A stretch of DNA of 64,000 nucleotides, from contig NZ_PJAU01000032.1 of assembly GCF_002836255.1 (NCBI RefSeq), positions 62,001 through 126,000 on the forward strand. The letters are read 5' to 3'. The translations under genes and the position numbers were made by a program. Under the pieces are notes generated by a model, which was not told where the DNA came from, ran no database searches, and worked only from the letters and a program-made list of their open reading frames with translations. Positions within the stretch are counted from its first letter, which is position 1; each line of letters begins with the position of its first letter. This DNA comes from Colwellia sp. 75C3. Lineage in GTDB: Bacteria; Pseudomonadota; Gammaproteobacteria; Enterobacterales; Alteromonadaceae. Below are positions 52,726-62,501 of the stretch, piece after piece.

Positions 52726-53642
52726 TAGAATCTCACCAAATAACTTGCACGAAAAATCGTACTTTGATAACTAATATTAGCCTCTGCAGTAGAGTCGATA
52801 TGGAAAACTGAAAAGTCGAAAGCACTACTTTCGCCAACAGCTACATTTAGGCCAAGGGTTAATGTGTGTGTATCAGCTTTTAACTTGTACGCTATCCAAT
52901 CACCACATAAAGCATTGTTAAATGCGTGGTCTGTTTCCATTTCTAAAGACCAGTTTATCAACGGAAAAATGTCATCTGCGATGGCGCCATTACAGAATAC
53001 AGCTTGTGAAGTTGACCAGATTTCGCCCTTGCGATAACCATAAGTCATATACCATAAGTATCTGGCATTGTGCCGGTAATCTAAATTAACAAAGCCTTCA
53101 TTTCTATATAAATCAAAGACCGTACCGTCCGAGTCCTGTGACCAATATTTAATCCCGGCGACTAATGTAAAAGCATCCGTCAGGCGTTTAGTGGCAAAAA
53201 ATTGCGACTCTATAACTGTACTGTCACGTTGGACAACACCGTAGGTATCATCCTGAATGGAGATATTAAATTGATAGAATGGTTCGAAAAAACCTCGGGT
53301 AGACTGCCAGCGATAAATGAATTGAGCACCATAGGTAGTGCGACTTAAATCATCCAATACATTCTGTTTTCTGGCTTCAAGGAAACCTTTTAAAGAGATT
53401 GCACTGTCGTCATTAATATCGATATTGAATATCAAGCTGTAGTTCAATTCGATGAATTTATCTTCAATGATATCCCTATCTTTTTGTGCCTGCCCCTGAT
53501 TATTATTAAAGCCAAATGACATATCTACATCATGGAGCCATTCAATTTCGATCGTTTGGCCTACCGCAACAAACGTACTACTACAAATATAAAGGCTGCA
53601 AAACAGAATGAGTTTGAGCAAATTATTTTTAGTTTTTTGCAT
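52725..53642 (-). CDS. Putative outer-membrane beta-barrel protein
   Basis: A protein of about 305 residues. The start is set at ATG 53642 (MQKTKNNLLKLILF), 2 bp after the stop of the upstream gene; the longer frame overlaps that gene by 54 bp. A signal peptide ends near AVGQ. The rest alternates polar and aromatic residues in strand pairs (FIYRWQSTRGFFEPFYQFNI, YLWYMTYGYRKGEI) and ends IFRASYLVRF, a C-terminal aromatic like those of barrels. Two cysteines (AVFCNG, NALCGDW) may form a disulphide. Middle gene of a three-gene operon. Function unknown. Confidence 0.65.
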   Translation of the reverse strand: MQKTKNNLLKLILFCSLYICSSTFVAVGQTIEIEWLHDVDMSFGFNNNQGQAQKDRDIIEDKFIELNYSLIFNIDINDDSAISLKGFLEARKQNVLDDLSRTTYGAQFIYRWQSTRGFFEPFYQFNISIQDDTYGVVQRDSTVIESQFFATKRLTDAFTLVAGIKYWSQDSDGTVFDLYRNEGFVNLDYRHNARYLWYMTYGYRKGEIWSTSQAVFCNGAIADDIFPLINWSLEMETDHAFNNALCGDWIAYKLKADTHTLTLGLNVAVGESSAFDFSVFHIDSTAEANISYQSTIFRASYLVRF

Positions 53643-53644
53643 AA

Positions 53645-56600
53645 TTAAGGTGCTCTTCGGTTTTTTATTCTGATAAATAGCAACATCACAAGTAACCATA
53701 AAAGCTGCGATGAAATTTGTCCGGAGCCACCAGAAGATGTTGTTGGTTTATCGGGTGCTGGTGGTGGTTGATTGCTTTCGATAGAAACACCGACACTACC
53801 CGGGTCTTTGATCACACCATTAACCATGCCGTCGGTATCATTAGGACCACCATCGGTGAGTGTTAACTCGATACATTCAGAAAATTTAGCAATGCCTGTC
53901 TGATATAAATCATCGAGCGGCGGCGGGCAGATACCATCAATTTTCTTGGCTGAGCGTACATTGTCATCGCCTGTTACAACAAATTCTGTCCAGCTATCGT
54001 TAATGAATTTTCGATAACTTGCTCCTTCATCAGGAACAAACTGATTCAGTGGTAAAACGACCACTGCCGTAGGTTTCACAATGGTAAGTCCGTGAATTTC
54101 AAAGTCAGAAATCCCGCCAAAATTGGTGATATTGGTATCAATTACCGTTTGACCATTATTGTCTACTACTTCTTGCGCACTAATAATGGCTCCAGTCCTT
54201 TTAGCCTGTAAAGCTAGGTCTCCGATACGCAGGGCGAAACCACGTTGCGTTTGTAGTAGGTTCTGGTAATTATCAGCCGTTGCCGACACAGAGGTATGCA
54301 ATAGAGTTTCATCATTCACGGCGTCTAGATAATCGAGTAATCCATCATTGTCGCTGTCGCCCAAACCTTCGGTTGCATCATCAAAACCATCATTATCACT
54401 ATCTGCAAGGTCAGAAAGCACAGGTGATGTCGCTACGACATTAATCATCAGGCTGAGGTCTGTTTGTGAGACACCGTCGGATACACTCACTTTAATCGGA
54501 TAAATACCGGGCAAAAGGTTATTCACTGCGGGATCAAAACTGAAACTGTTGCCATTAATGGTTGCCATCATTTCTATAGCTGAACTTGACCAGTCATAGG
54601 TGAGAGTATCGCCGTTGCCATCGGTGGCATTGGCGACAATATTGACTGTACCTAGGTCTTGGAAGACAGTACTGGTTACTAGATTATTTTGTGTCACTGA
54701 TAAAGCAACCATAGGTGACATATTCTGCTCTGAAATCCTCACCGTGTAATTCAACTCAGTTGAAAGAATAGCTTGACTACTAACGGTGGCCAATGTGATG
54801 ACAAAGTCTTCATCAGATTCTGCTGTTTGGTCACTAAGAATATTGACCGGCATACTGACTTCCTGACCTGCTGTGATTTGTACTGAACCAGCAACTAAAT
54901 CATGGTCTGTGGCATCAGCAATTCCTGTCACAGTATAATTGAGAGTGACAGGGTAATCGGGTGCATCACCATTGAGTGTAAAGGTGATATTAATGGTTTG
55001 TCCTTCATCGGTGGCCACTGAGCCCGAAAGAGATGCAAGTGGCAGAACATCAACGATTTGTTGTGCGGTTATAACGTTATTATTGGTATCTGTAGCAGTC
55101 CAGTTAATGGTGTATCGACCAGGCCTGAATGGACCATTGATATCGGCGATAGGCGTTATATCACCATCAGTTATATCAGTTGCCGATGCGCCCAGCTCAA
55201 CTTCAGTTACGTAACCAGTTGCGGGAACAGTTAAATTAGCAATACTGATAGTAGGTGGATTATTATCAACGAGCATATTGCTACAAAGTGCGTCATTGTT
55301 AGCGGCGCAAAGCTGATATTCTTCGAGGTTGGTTAATCCATCCCCATCGAGATCTTCATCTGCATCGCTTGCATCCCTGGGATCAAGGCCATTGGCTACT
55401 TCAGTAACGTTAGCTATTCCATCGCCATCAATATCCAGATCACAGATATCACCTATATCATCAGCGTCTAAATCTTCTTGTTCGGTGTTGGCAATATCAG
55501 GACAGTTATCATCGTAATCCGCTACGGTGTCGGCATCAGTATCGAGTAAAGTCACCGTGAGGCTAAAGCTTGCCAATGAGGTTGACGCACGGTTGACGTC
55601 GGTAACGGTAATAACGATGGCTGTTGAAATAATACCTACATCAGTCTTAACCGGTGTTCCGGTCAATGCACCGGTAGAGGTATTAAAGCTGCTCCAGCTA
55701 GGCTTATTGGTAATTGTATAAACCAAGGTTGCAGTCTCACCAATATCGACATCAGCCCCGAGTGGGGTAAAACTATAAAGGCTCTCTTCTTCGACTGAGG
55801 TTAGCGGGCTGCCGGTAATAGTTGGCGCATCATTGGTATTGGTCACCATGAGATTAAAGTTTACTAATGACGCCGATACATTACTGGTATCTCTGACTGA
55901 AATGACAATTGCAGATGTGCTGCCTACATCTGCATTGACAGGTGTTCCCGTTAAAGTGCCTGTAGTGGTACTAAAACTGCTCCAAGGCGGCTGATTGGTT
56001 ATGCTGTAAGTTAATACATCATCATCTAAATCATTCCCTATTGGTGTAAAGCTGTATGCATTATCTTCTGCGACACTATTACTGGGAGTACCGGTAATAG
56101 TGGGTGCATCATTGATATTGGTCACCGTGAGGTTAAAGCTTGCCAATGAGGCCGACGCATTGTTGACGTCTGTCACGGTAATAACGATGCCTATTGTTGT
56201 AATCCCCACATCTCCATCTACAGGTATACCAGTCAATGCCCCTGTAGAGGTGCTAAAGCTGGCCCAGTTAGGTTTATTGGTGATAGCGTAAAGCAATGTT
56301 GCTGTTTCACCAATATCGACATCACTCCCTAGCGGAGTAAAGCTATAGGGGGTATCTTCTGCGACTGAGGATGCAGGACTACCAGTGATGCTTGGTGCGT
56401 CGTTCACGGGTGTTACTGTGATGCTTACAGTGGCCGTATTCGATGTTCTGGTGCCATCATTAACTGTGTAGGTAAAACTACCACTGTTAGTTTGACTGTC
56501 ATTATGGAGATAGGTAATTGTGCCATCATTGTTATTCGTTAAAGTGCCATTTGTCGCTGCGCTAATATTGGAGACAATTAAACTGTTGGTTGCAGTATCA

Positions 56601-57439
56601 GCATCAGTATCATTAGCACGAACATTGATGACAGCACTACTACCTTCAGCGACGGTATCATTGTCGTTATTGGCAACCGGAGTACAACCCGTTGGTGTAT
56701 AAGTATTGGTGACACCATTGGTTATTCTTGTCGAAGTGACAATTGCATCTCTGCCTACCAATCTATAATAATAAAGTGTGTTACAGGTTAGGTCTGTGAT
56801 TGTGGCCGTAGCTGTTTTACTGGTTATTGAACCATCACCACCAGTGCCTGAGTTACTTTGCGTCGCGGTCCATTCAGTCAAAGAAGCTGAAAAGCTATTA
56901 TTAGTGGAAAATTGATATTTATAGCTAGAATCATCGCCATTATCATTGGCAAATCCAGTGACGGTTACACCGGTTGATGTTTGACTTGATTCAGATGGAT
57001 TCTCATCAACAGCAGGATTAGTGTAATTGAGTGCTCCGTCATCATCCCAAGTATCCGCTATTAGTCTTTTAGCCGTACTAAGTGTTGATACTCCTGTAGC
57101 AATGGTAGGCATTGAACCTGGTATTGTCTGAGCTATGTCAGTGTAGCCACCTCTGGCAGCAATACGACTACTCTGCCCTTGTGCAAGTATCAAAGTGCTC
57201 AGATCAGGGGCTATCTTATAATATGCTGTAGAAGGGTCTTCGACGGCTTGATGGCATTTATTGCAGTTATAATTCATTACTTCGTTATACAGCCCATTGG
57301 TGCCACTGTAGGTAACTTTTGCATCGGCGGGATTGACTGCAGCAAGAATAGGCGAACTTTGACCACTGACAGCTATAAAGCAAAATATAATTAAAATTCT
57401 TTCCAGGTAAGCTCTATCAAACGATAAGTTCCTATCCAT
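53645..57439 (-). CDS. Large surface protein with haem motif, cadherin/Ig-like and TSP3 repeats, GlyGly-CTERM-like tail
   Basis: This 1264-residue secreted protein has a signal peptide (residues about 12-34), a c-haem motif CNKCH (59-63), a fibronectin-like region, a tandem-95/Ig repeat (TPTGCTPVANNDNDTVAEGS region), three He_PIG/cadherin-like repeats beginning NDAP(S/T)ITG, calcium-binding thrombospondin type 3 repeats (DTDADTVADYDDNCPDI, DIDGDGIANVTEVANGLDP), HYR and Calx-beta-like parts, and a C-terminal GGSGQ, hydrophobic helix, KNRRAP tail resembling GlyGly-CTERM signals. It probably is displayed at the cell surface. First gene of the operon with the barrel and multihaem lipoprotein; it diverges from the FecR-cyclase pair. 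Confidence 0.75.
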   Translation of the reverse strand: MDRNLSFDRAYLERILIIFCFIAVSGQSSPILAAVNPADAKVTYSGTNGLYNEVMNYNCNKCHQAVEDPSTAYYKIAPDLSTLILAQGQSSRIAARGGYTDIAQTIPGSMPTIATGVSTLSTAKRLIADTWDDDGALNYTNPAVDENPSESSQTSTGVTVTGFANDNGDDSSYKYQFSTNNSFSASLTEWTATQSNSGTGGDGSITSKTATATITDLTCNTLYYYRLVGRDAIVTSTRITNGVTNTYTPTGCTPVANNDNDTVAEGSSAVINVRANDTDADTATNSLIVSNISAATNGTLTNNNDGTITYLHNDSQTNSGSFTYTVNDGTRTSNTATVSITVTPVNDAPSITGSPASSVAEDTPYSFTPLGSDVDIGETATLLYAITNKPNWASFSTSTGALTGIPVDGDVGITTIGIVITVTDVNNASASLASFNLTVTNINDAPTITGTPSNSVAEDNAYSFTPIGNDLDDDVLTYSITNQPPWSSFSTTTGTLTGTPVNADVGSTSAIVISVRDTSNVSASLVNFNLMVTNTNDAPTITGSPLTSVEEESLYSFTPLGADVDIGETATLVYTITNKPSWSSFNTSTGALTGTPVKTDVGIISTAIVITVTDVNRASTSLASFSLTVTLLDTDADTVADYDDNCPDIANTEQEDLDADDIGDICDLDIDGDGIANVTEVANGLDPRDASDADEDLDGDGLTNLEEYQLCAANNDALCSNMLVDNNPPTISIANLTVPATGYVTEVELGASATDITDGDITPIADINGPFRPGRYTINWTATDTNNNVITAQQIVDVLPLASLSGSVATDEGQTINITFTLNGDAPDYPVTLNYTVTGIADATDHDLVAGSVQITAGQEVSMPVNILSDQTAESDEDFVITLATVSSQAILSTELNYTVRISEQNMSPMVALSVTQNNLVTSTVFQDLGTVNIVANATDGNGDTLTYDWSSSAIEMMATINGNSFSFDPAVNNLLPGIYPIKVSVSDGVSQTDLSLMINVVATSPVLSDLADSDNDGFDDATEGLGDSDNDGLLDYLDAVNDETLLHTSVSATADNYQNLLQTQRGFALRIGDLALQAKRTGAIISAQEVVDNNGQTVIDTNITNFGGISDFEIHGLTIVKPTAVVVLPLNQFVPDEGASYRKFINDSWTEFVVTGDDNVRSAKKIDGICPPPLDDLYQTGIAKFSECIELTLTDGGPNDTDGMVNGVIKDPGSVGVSIESNQPPPAPDKPTTSSGGSGQISSQLLWLLVMLLFIRIKNRRAP

Positions 57440-57534
57440 AATTTGTAATCTCTTTTACGACTGAACAGATTAATAGCAATTCTATTAATTTATTGCCCAC
57501 TTGTGCTGGTTAAAATACTTCATGTCAGCGTTTC

Positions 57535-57576
57535 TCTCAATCCCAATAGCCAGCTATTGCTCAATCGAGCGCCTTG
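57535..57576. repeat. Dispersed hairpin repeat, copy 2
   Basis: TCAATCCCAATAGCCAGCTA continuing to GAGCGCCTTG, with hairpin CAATAGC / GCTATTG at 57544-57559. Matches the copy at 5433-5474 at nearly all positions. Confidence 0.75.
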
Positions 57577-57881
57577 CCCTGATGTATTTTTCCTATGCAC
57601 AACAAGATCACAAACTTAATGGAATTGATAAAAGTTTACTAATTGACGCTTAAAATATCCTTTTACTTCTATCCTTTGTCTTCTAATTAAACATGCCTTT
57701 AAGAATCAATGAATCAATATATATAATAGGTAGTAGATTGGTAAAACGCTAGGCATGGGAATGATTATGGTTTTGATTTTCTCTTCCTTAAAACTTTGCA
57801 TCTTGGCTAAAAAAATACTTTACTGTTGTATATCACACTTTTAATAGTGTTCAGTTAATGGGCGCAGCTAGGGAGCGCAGC

Positions 57882-58631
57882 ATGACAGAAGGCTCAATAA
57901 AAAATCGCAGAGAATTCCTCGAAAAAACGTTTAAAACGGGCCTATGGACCGCCGTTGTCACCAGCGGATTAATCGGCCCTCTGGTCAAAGTTATGGCAAA
58001 TGTTCCAGCAAAGTTACCTCCAGGGCAATCTATCTATGATTTTTCAGGTGAAGTAACCGTAGATAAGCATGCAATCACCAGTAAAAATATGGAAAAAACA
58101 ATCGTTCGAGCCGATTCAACTATCGTTACTGCTTCATCAAGCTGGATAATTTTTGCTGTAGGAAAGGATGCCCATAACCTTCGAGAAAATTCCACACTGG
58201 TATTACAAGGCTCAGGCATGCTTGAAACAGGCATGCGACTTTTTACTGGCGCTATTTTATCGGTATTTGGCAGCCGTGATGAAAAGGAGCAATATAAGTT
58301 ACACACCTCAACAGCGACTGTGGGCATCAGAGGTACCGGCCTGTACGCCGAGTCTCAGATAAAGAATAATCGCAGTTATATTTGTACCTGTTATGGTGAT
58401 GTTAATATCAGTTCGATAGCCGATCCTAGTATCAATGAAGATGTTAAAACGAATCATCACGACAACCCTAAATATGTTTATGCTGATGATTCTAATGGCG
58501 ATATTATTCAGCCGGCACCTTTTATTAACCATACCGATGTCGAATTACAGTTGATTGAAACCATTGTTGGGCGTAACACACCATTCTCATCGGTGAAGGA
58601 AGCTTATCCCAGACCGCGAAGGGGTTATTAA
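57882..58631 (+). CDS. FecR-domain protein with Tat signal
   Basis: This 249-residue protein has the start at ATG 57882 (MTEGSIKNRREFLEK), preceded by GGGAG at 6 nt; the longer frame from 57858 lacks an RBS. The N-terminus has a twin-arginine motif NRREFLEK and a hydrophobic stretch (TAVVTSGLIGPLV). The body is a FecR-like beta domain: GEVTVD, ADSTIVTASSSWIIFAVG, TSTATVGIRGTGLYAES. In CHASE2 cyclase gene pairs the FecR protein is commonly beside the sensor enzyme. It is probably the periplasmic sensor partner of the downstream cyclase (27-bp gap). Confidence 0.75.
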   Translation: MTEGSIKNRREFLEKTFKTGLWTAVVTSGLIGPLVKVMANVPAKLPPGQSIYDFSGEVTVDKHAITSKNMEKTIVRADSTIVTASSSWIIFAVGKDAHNLRENSTLVLQGSGMLETGMRLFTGAILSVFGSRDEKEQYKLHTSTATVGIRGTGLYAESQIKNNRSYICTCYGDVNISSIADPSINEDVKTNHHDNPKYVYADDSNGDIIQPAPFINHTDVELQLIETIVGRNTPFSSVKEAYPRPRRGY

Positions 58632-58658
58632 TATTTATCTATTGATAGCTCAATATTG

Positions 58659-60869
58659 ATGAACTCCAATAAATACAAAGATTGGATGATCAACTTCGCG
58701 GTGATCATCGTTCTTTTTATCAATACCACTCCCTATATTCAGTTGCCGGTGATCGATAATCTGGAACGCATTTTTTCTGATATTCGATTAAAAATCACCA
58801 TGCCAAAAGGTATCGATGATCGGGTTGTCATTGCTGATATTGATGAAGATAGTATAACTGAATTAGGCCATTGGCCCTGGAGTCGTGATCGGTTAGCCGA
58901 GCTGGTAGATACTTTATTTAACCATTATCAAATAAAGGTTCTGGGCTTTGACATGGTATTTTCCGAGGCTGATGAAGTTAGTGGGTTGAGGGTACTTGAA
59001 CAACTTGATGCCAGTGAAATTAATGATGTGAATTATCATCGAGCAAGTGCCATGCTCAAGAAACAAATGGCCTTTGATGACATATTTTCCGAGTCGATAA
59101 AAGGTCGAAATATAGTGCTAGGCATGGTGTTTGATCAAGGAAATGACACCGCACTAAATAAATTAAATACGCCGATTAAAACCATTAATAGTGAACTTGC
59201 AAAGGTTCTTACTATTGCCAAGCCGCTAGGTTATACAACTAACATTGATGTTATTCAGCAGGCGACTGATAGCATGGGTTTTTTCGATAATCCAAATATT
59301 GAAGTCGATGGATTATATCGTCGTGTTCCACTCATTCAGCTGTATGAAAATGGATTTTACCCTTCATTAGCGCTGGCGGTAACGCGTAAAGCGATTGGTG
59401 ATCTGGATTATTATGTGAAAGTAGAGCAAGTAGGCTCTTATGCTGCCATTGATCAAGTCCAATTGGGTAGCCTAGTTATTCCTGTCGATGAAAGTGGCTC
59501 TGTCACCATTCCATATCGTGGTCCCGAAGGAAGTTTCCCCTATATATCGGTGAAAGATATCATTAATAAAACGGCTGACCCTGCCGCATTGAAAGATCGT
59601 ATTATCCTACTCGGTACCTCTGCTCCTGGATTGCATGATTTAAGGGCAAGCCCTGTTGATACCCAACTACCAGGGGTTGAAGTACATGCCAATATCATTA
59701 CTGGTATTCTTGATAATCGAATTCCCTATAAACCCTCTTATATTTTAGCGGTTGAATTACTGATCATTGTAACGATTGGCTTGTTGATGATGGCTGTTTC
59801 GAGTTATTTGTCTCCACTAATGATGATGCTATTTACAACGGTTGTTGCCACTTCATACTTAATAATAAATTTTATGCTCTGGCAGCAAGGAATTATTCTT
59901 TTTCTGGCCACGCCACTGGTTTTAATTGCATTCACATTTACCATCCATATGTCGTGGGGATTTTTCGCAGAGAATAAGATCAAGAGATCGGTGACTAAAC
60001 TCTTCGGACAATATGTTCCACCTGAAATAGTCGATGAAATGGTTGAGCAACCTGAGCTTGCAACACAGGAAGGCCAGTCTAGAGAGTTAACCGTATTATT
60101 TGCAGATATCAGGGGATTTACTACGATATCTGAAGAGCTTACACCACAAGAACTCTGTGAATTACTTAACAAATTTTTTACCCCTATGACAAAAGTAATC
60201 CATGATTGCCGAGGAACCATTGATAAATATATGGGTGACTGCATTATGTCTTTTTGGGGTTCACCTGTACCTGATGATAAACATGCCGATCAGGCGATTC
60301 GTTCGGCACTGAGTATGTTGGAAAAACTTGAGCAACTCCAACCAGAGTTCCAAGCGCGTGGCTGGCCAGCAATCAAGATCGGTATTGGCCTCAACACTGG
60401 CATGATGAATGTAGGCAATATGGGTTCGGAATATCGAATGGTTTATACCATTGTTGGTGATGCGGTAAACCTAGGTGCTCGCTTGGAAGGTTTGACCAAA
60501 CAATATGGTGTTTCTCTTATAGTAAGCGAATTTACCAAAGCCGCAGCCCCTCATTATGTATTTCGCCAACTCGACCAGGTGAAGGTCAAAGGTAAAGAAC
60601 AGGCGGTTACCATCTATGAGGTATTGGGTGCGGCAGAGAATGTCAGTGAAAATATAAAGAAAGAAGTTGAGCAATTCCATCATGCACTTGAACTCTACTA
60701 TGCGCAAAAATGGGATGATGCAAAGACGGATATTGAACTGCTTGCTGAGAAAAACAAACATCTGCCAATAGCAATTCTTTACCAGGTTTACTTGCAGCGA
60801 ATTACCCGTTATCAACTAGAACGCCCCACTGAAGATTGGGATGGCGTATTTACCCATAAAAATAAATAA
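58659..60869 (+). CDS. CHASE2-domain class III adenylate/guanylate cyclase
   Basis: A protein of about 736 residues; start at ATG 58659 since the preceding in-frame codon is TTG and no RBS distinguishes it. An N-terminal helix is followed by a periplasmic CHASE2 domain (about 40-335; FSDIRLKITMP, HWPWSRDRLAELVD, LLGTSAPGLHDLRASPVDTQ), three membrane helices (about 350-430) and a class III cyclase domain (about 470-650) with FADIRGFTTISEELTPQE, KYMGDCIMSFWGSP and TIVGDAVNLGARLEGLTK. The metal-binding Asp residues are present. It would make a cyclic nucleotide upon envelope signals. Partner FecR gene upstream; cAMP versus cGMP not decided. Confidence 0.88.
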   Translation: MNSNKYKDWMINFAVIIVLFINTTPYIQLPVIDNLERIFSDIRLKITMPKGIDDRVVIADIDEDSITELGHWPWSRDRLAELVDTLFNHYQIKVLGFDMVFSEADEVSGLRVLEQLDASEINDVNYHRASAMLKKQMAFDDIFSESIKGRNIVLGMVFDQGNDTALNKLNTPIKTINSELAKVLTIAKPLGYTTNIDVIQQATDSMGFFDNPNIEVDGLYRRVPLIQLYENGFYPSLALAVTRKAIGDLDYYVKVEQVGSYAAIDQVQLGSLVIPVDESGSVTIPYRGPEGSFPYISVKDIINKTADPAALKDRIILLGTSAPGLHDLRASPVDTQLPGVEVHANIITGILDNRIPYKPSYILAVELLIIVTIGLLMMAVSSYLSPLMMMLFTTVVATSYLIINFMLWQQGIILFLATPLVLIAFTFTIHMSWGFFAENKIKRSVTKLFGQYVPPEIVDEMVEQPELATQEGQSRELTVLFADIRGFTTISEELTPQELCELLNKFFTPMTKVIHDCRGTIDKYMGDCIMSFWGSPVPDDKHADQAIRSALSMLEKLEQLQPEFQARGWPAIKIGIGLNTGMMNVGNMGSEYRMVYTIVGDAVNLGARLEGLTKQYGVSLIVSEFTKAAAPHYVFRQLDQVKVKGKEQAVTIYEVLGAAENVSENIKKEVEQFHHALELYYAQKWDDAKTDIELLAEKNKHLPIAILYQVYLQRITRYQLERPTEDWDGVFTHKNK

Positions 60870-60930
60870 TCAACACTAAAGCACCTTTGGGTAAGTGAGA
60901 TGAATAATTTGAAGACCAGACAATCAAACG

Positions 60931-60965
60931 CAAAAAAGCCGATACATTACGTATCGGCCTTTTAA
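60931..60965. terminator. Bidirectional terminator between cyclase gene and tRNA-Leu
   Basis: Arms GCCGATAC / GTATCGGC, 5-nt loop, with T-tracts on both strands (CTTTT on plus, TTTTTTG on minus). Confidence 0.85.
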
Positions 60966-60983
60966 TATTCTATACAAATTAAG

Positions 60984-61068
60984 TGGTGCGGATGGGGGGA
61001 CTTGAACCCCCACGACCTAAGTCACCAGCCCCTCAAGCTGACGCGTCTACCAATTCCGCCACATCCGC
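60984..61068 (-). tRNA. tRNA-Leu (anticodon GAG)
   Basis: On the minus strand a complete tRNA cloverleaf: acceptor GCGGATG, D-arm GCGGAATTGGTAGACGC, anticodon loop TTGAGGG, long class II variable arm (TGACTTAGGTC), T-arm GTGGGGGTTCAAGTCCCCCC, and encoded CCA. It lies just downstream of secG, as in many gammaproteobacteria. Confidence 0.97.
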
Positions 61069-61129
61069 GCAATACTTAATATGTTTTTTGCCTTTGTACT
61101 TTTTAACTAAATTGAGGTTTAGTTAAAAT

Positions 61130-61534
61130 TTAATCTGGAACGTTGCTGCTATCTTCTTTCTTAACAGGTTCGTCTGATGCAGGTACATCACTGTTTTGAA
61201 CAGCTGGTAATGTAGTTGCTTCAAGACTTTCACTTGGAATAGCATCAACTGCCTGTTCAGCAGGAACCGCTAGGTTATTCCACTCATCAACAGACTTAGT
61301 CTTGTTGGCAGTTAAGTTACCTAGGATTAAGCTAATAACAAAGAAGCCTACCGCTAAATACGTTGTTGCTGACGTAAGGAAGTTACCTGAACCACCTGAG
61401 CCAAAAACAGTTGCAGAAGAGCCGGCACCAAAAGAGGCACCCATGTCTGCGCCTTTACCTTGCTGGATTAATACTAAGCCAATTAGAGCTAAAGCAATAA
61501 GTACGTAAACGATAATTAATACTTGATACAACAT
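61130..61534 (-). CDS. secG: Preprotein translocase subunit SecG
   Basis: This 134-residue protein has two membrane helices (about 3-24 and 52-72) with the conserved LIGLVLIQQGKGADMGASFG (about 18-37) and SATVFGSGGSGNFLTSAT (about 41-58). SecG helps the SecYEG channel export proteins. The C-terminal tail is acidic and Pro/Glu-rich, longer than in E. coli (110 residues). AAGGAAA is the RBS; the ATG follows the tpiA stop at once. It precedes tRNA-Leu in the standard order. Confidence 0.97.
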   Translation of the reverse strand: MLYQVLIIVYVLIALALIGLVLIQQGKGADMGASFGAGSSATVFGSGGSGNFLTSATTYLAVGFFVISLILGNLTANKTKSVDEWNNLAVPAEQAVDAIPSESLEATTLPAVQNSDVPASDEPVKKEDSSNVPD

Positions 61535-61535
61535 T

Positions 61536-62306
61536 TTATTTTCCTTTCGCTGCGGAACAAATAATTTTAAATTGTTCAGCTTTTAAACTAGCACCGCCAA
61601 TAAGACCACCGTCTATATCAGTTTGTGCGAATAATTCTTCACAGTTAGCTGCGTTAACGCTGCCACCGTAGAGTAATGGTACTTTATCCGAAACTAACTC
61701 GTTTTGCTGAGCTAAAAATTGACGAATAAACTGATGTGTTTCTTGTGCCATCGCACTTGATGCTGTTTTACCTGTTCCTATGGCCCAAACGGGTTCATAA
61801 GCGATAACAACATCAATAAATTTGTCTATGCCAATATCATCGATAACTGGCTGAATCTGTGCCGACAACACAGTTTCTGTTTCTCCTGTTGCTCGTTCTG
61901 CTTCGCTTTCGCCAATACATAAGATTGGTGTTAAGCCAGCATTTAATGCTGCATGAACTTTTTTAGCAACTTGCGTAGAAGTTTCTTTGTAGATACTTCT
62001 ACGTTCAGAGTGACCAACTATTACATAGTTAATCGCTAGGTCTTTCAACATAGCCGTGGATATTTCGCCGGTAAAGGCACCACTTTCATGTTCACTCACA
62101 TTCTGTGAGCCGACATGAATTGCTTCATTTAACTTAGCTGCTTTTATTTTCTGATTAAGCTCAGATAAATAAGGAAAGCTAGGACAAATAACTACATCAA
62201 CGTGTGATGAAAGTTTAATATCTGCCAATCCTGAAACCATAGTATCAACTAGGGCTGAGTCACCGTTCATCTTCCAATTTGCGGCTACAATTGCTTGTCT
62301 AGTCAT
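61536..62306 (-). CDS. tpiA: Triosephosphate isomerase
   Basis: This 256-residue TIM barrel has ANWKMNG (residues 9-15), the catalytic His in VIVGHSERR, the catalytic Glu in AYEPVWAIGTGK (loop 6) and LLYGGSVNA near the C-terminus. It interconverts glyceraldehyde 3-phosphate and dihydroxyacetone phosphate. The RBS AAGAGGT precedes the ATG. It lies between glmM and secG, as in many gammaproteobacteria. Confidence 0.98.
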   Translation of the reverse strand: MTRQAIVAANWKMNGDSALVDTMVSGLADIKLSSHVDVVICPSFPYLSELNQKIKAAKLNEAIHVGSQNVSEHESGAFTGEISTAMLKDLAINYVIVGHSERRSIYKETSTQVAKKVHAALNAGLTPILCIGESEAERATGETETVLSAQIQPVIDDIGIDKFIDVVIAYEPVWAIGTGKTASSAMAQETHQFIRQFLAQQNELVSDKVPLLYGGSVNAANCEELFAQTDIDGGLIGGASLKAEQFKIICSAAKGK

Positions 62307-62501
62307 TTATACCTCTTAGCCTAGGTTATTATCTTATGACTTCAGTTAATTTTAAAAGAGGTCATTGCTAAAATGAAGCCGCGAGATAGTAACTAACCTA
62401 CGCAAAAGATACAAGTATTTAACCCATATCTTTTACTGGTTGCAGTTTTTTTATACTTATCGCGGCATTTAGCTATTAATAGTGGTGATTAGTCTTGCTA
62501 A

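Noticed and set aside
58034-58327. Antisense frame in the FecR gene
   Set aside because: Shadow of the FecR coding frame.
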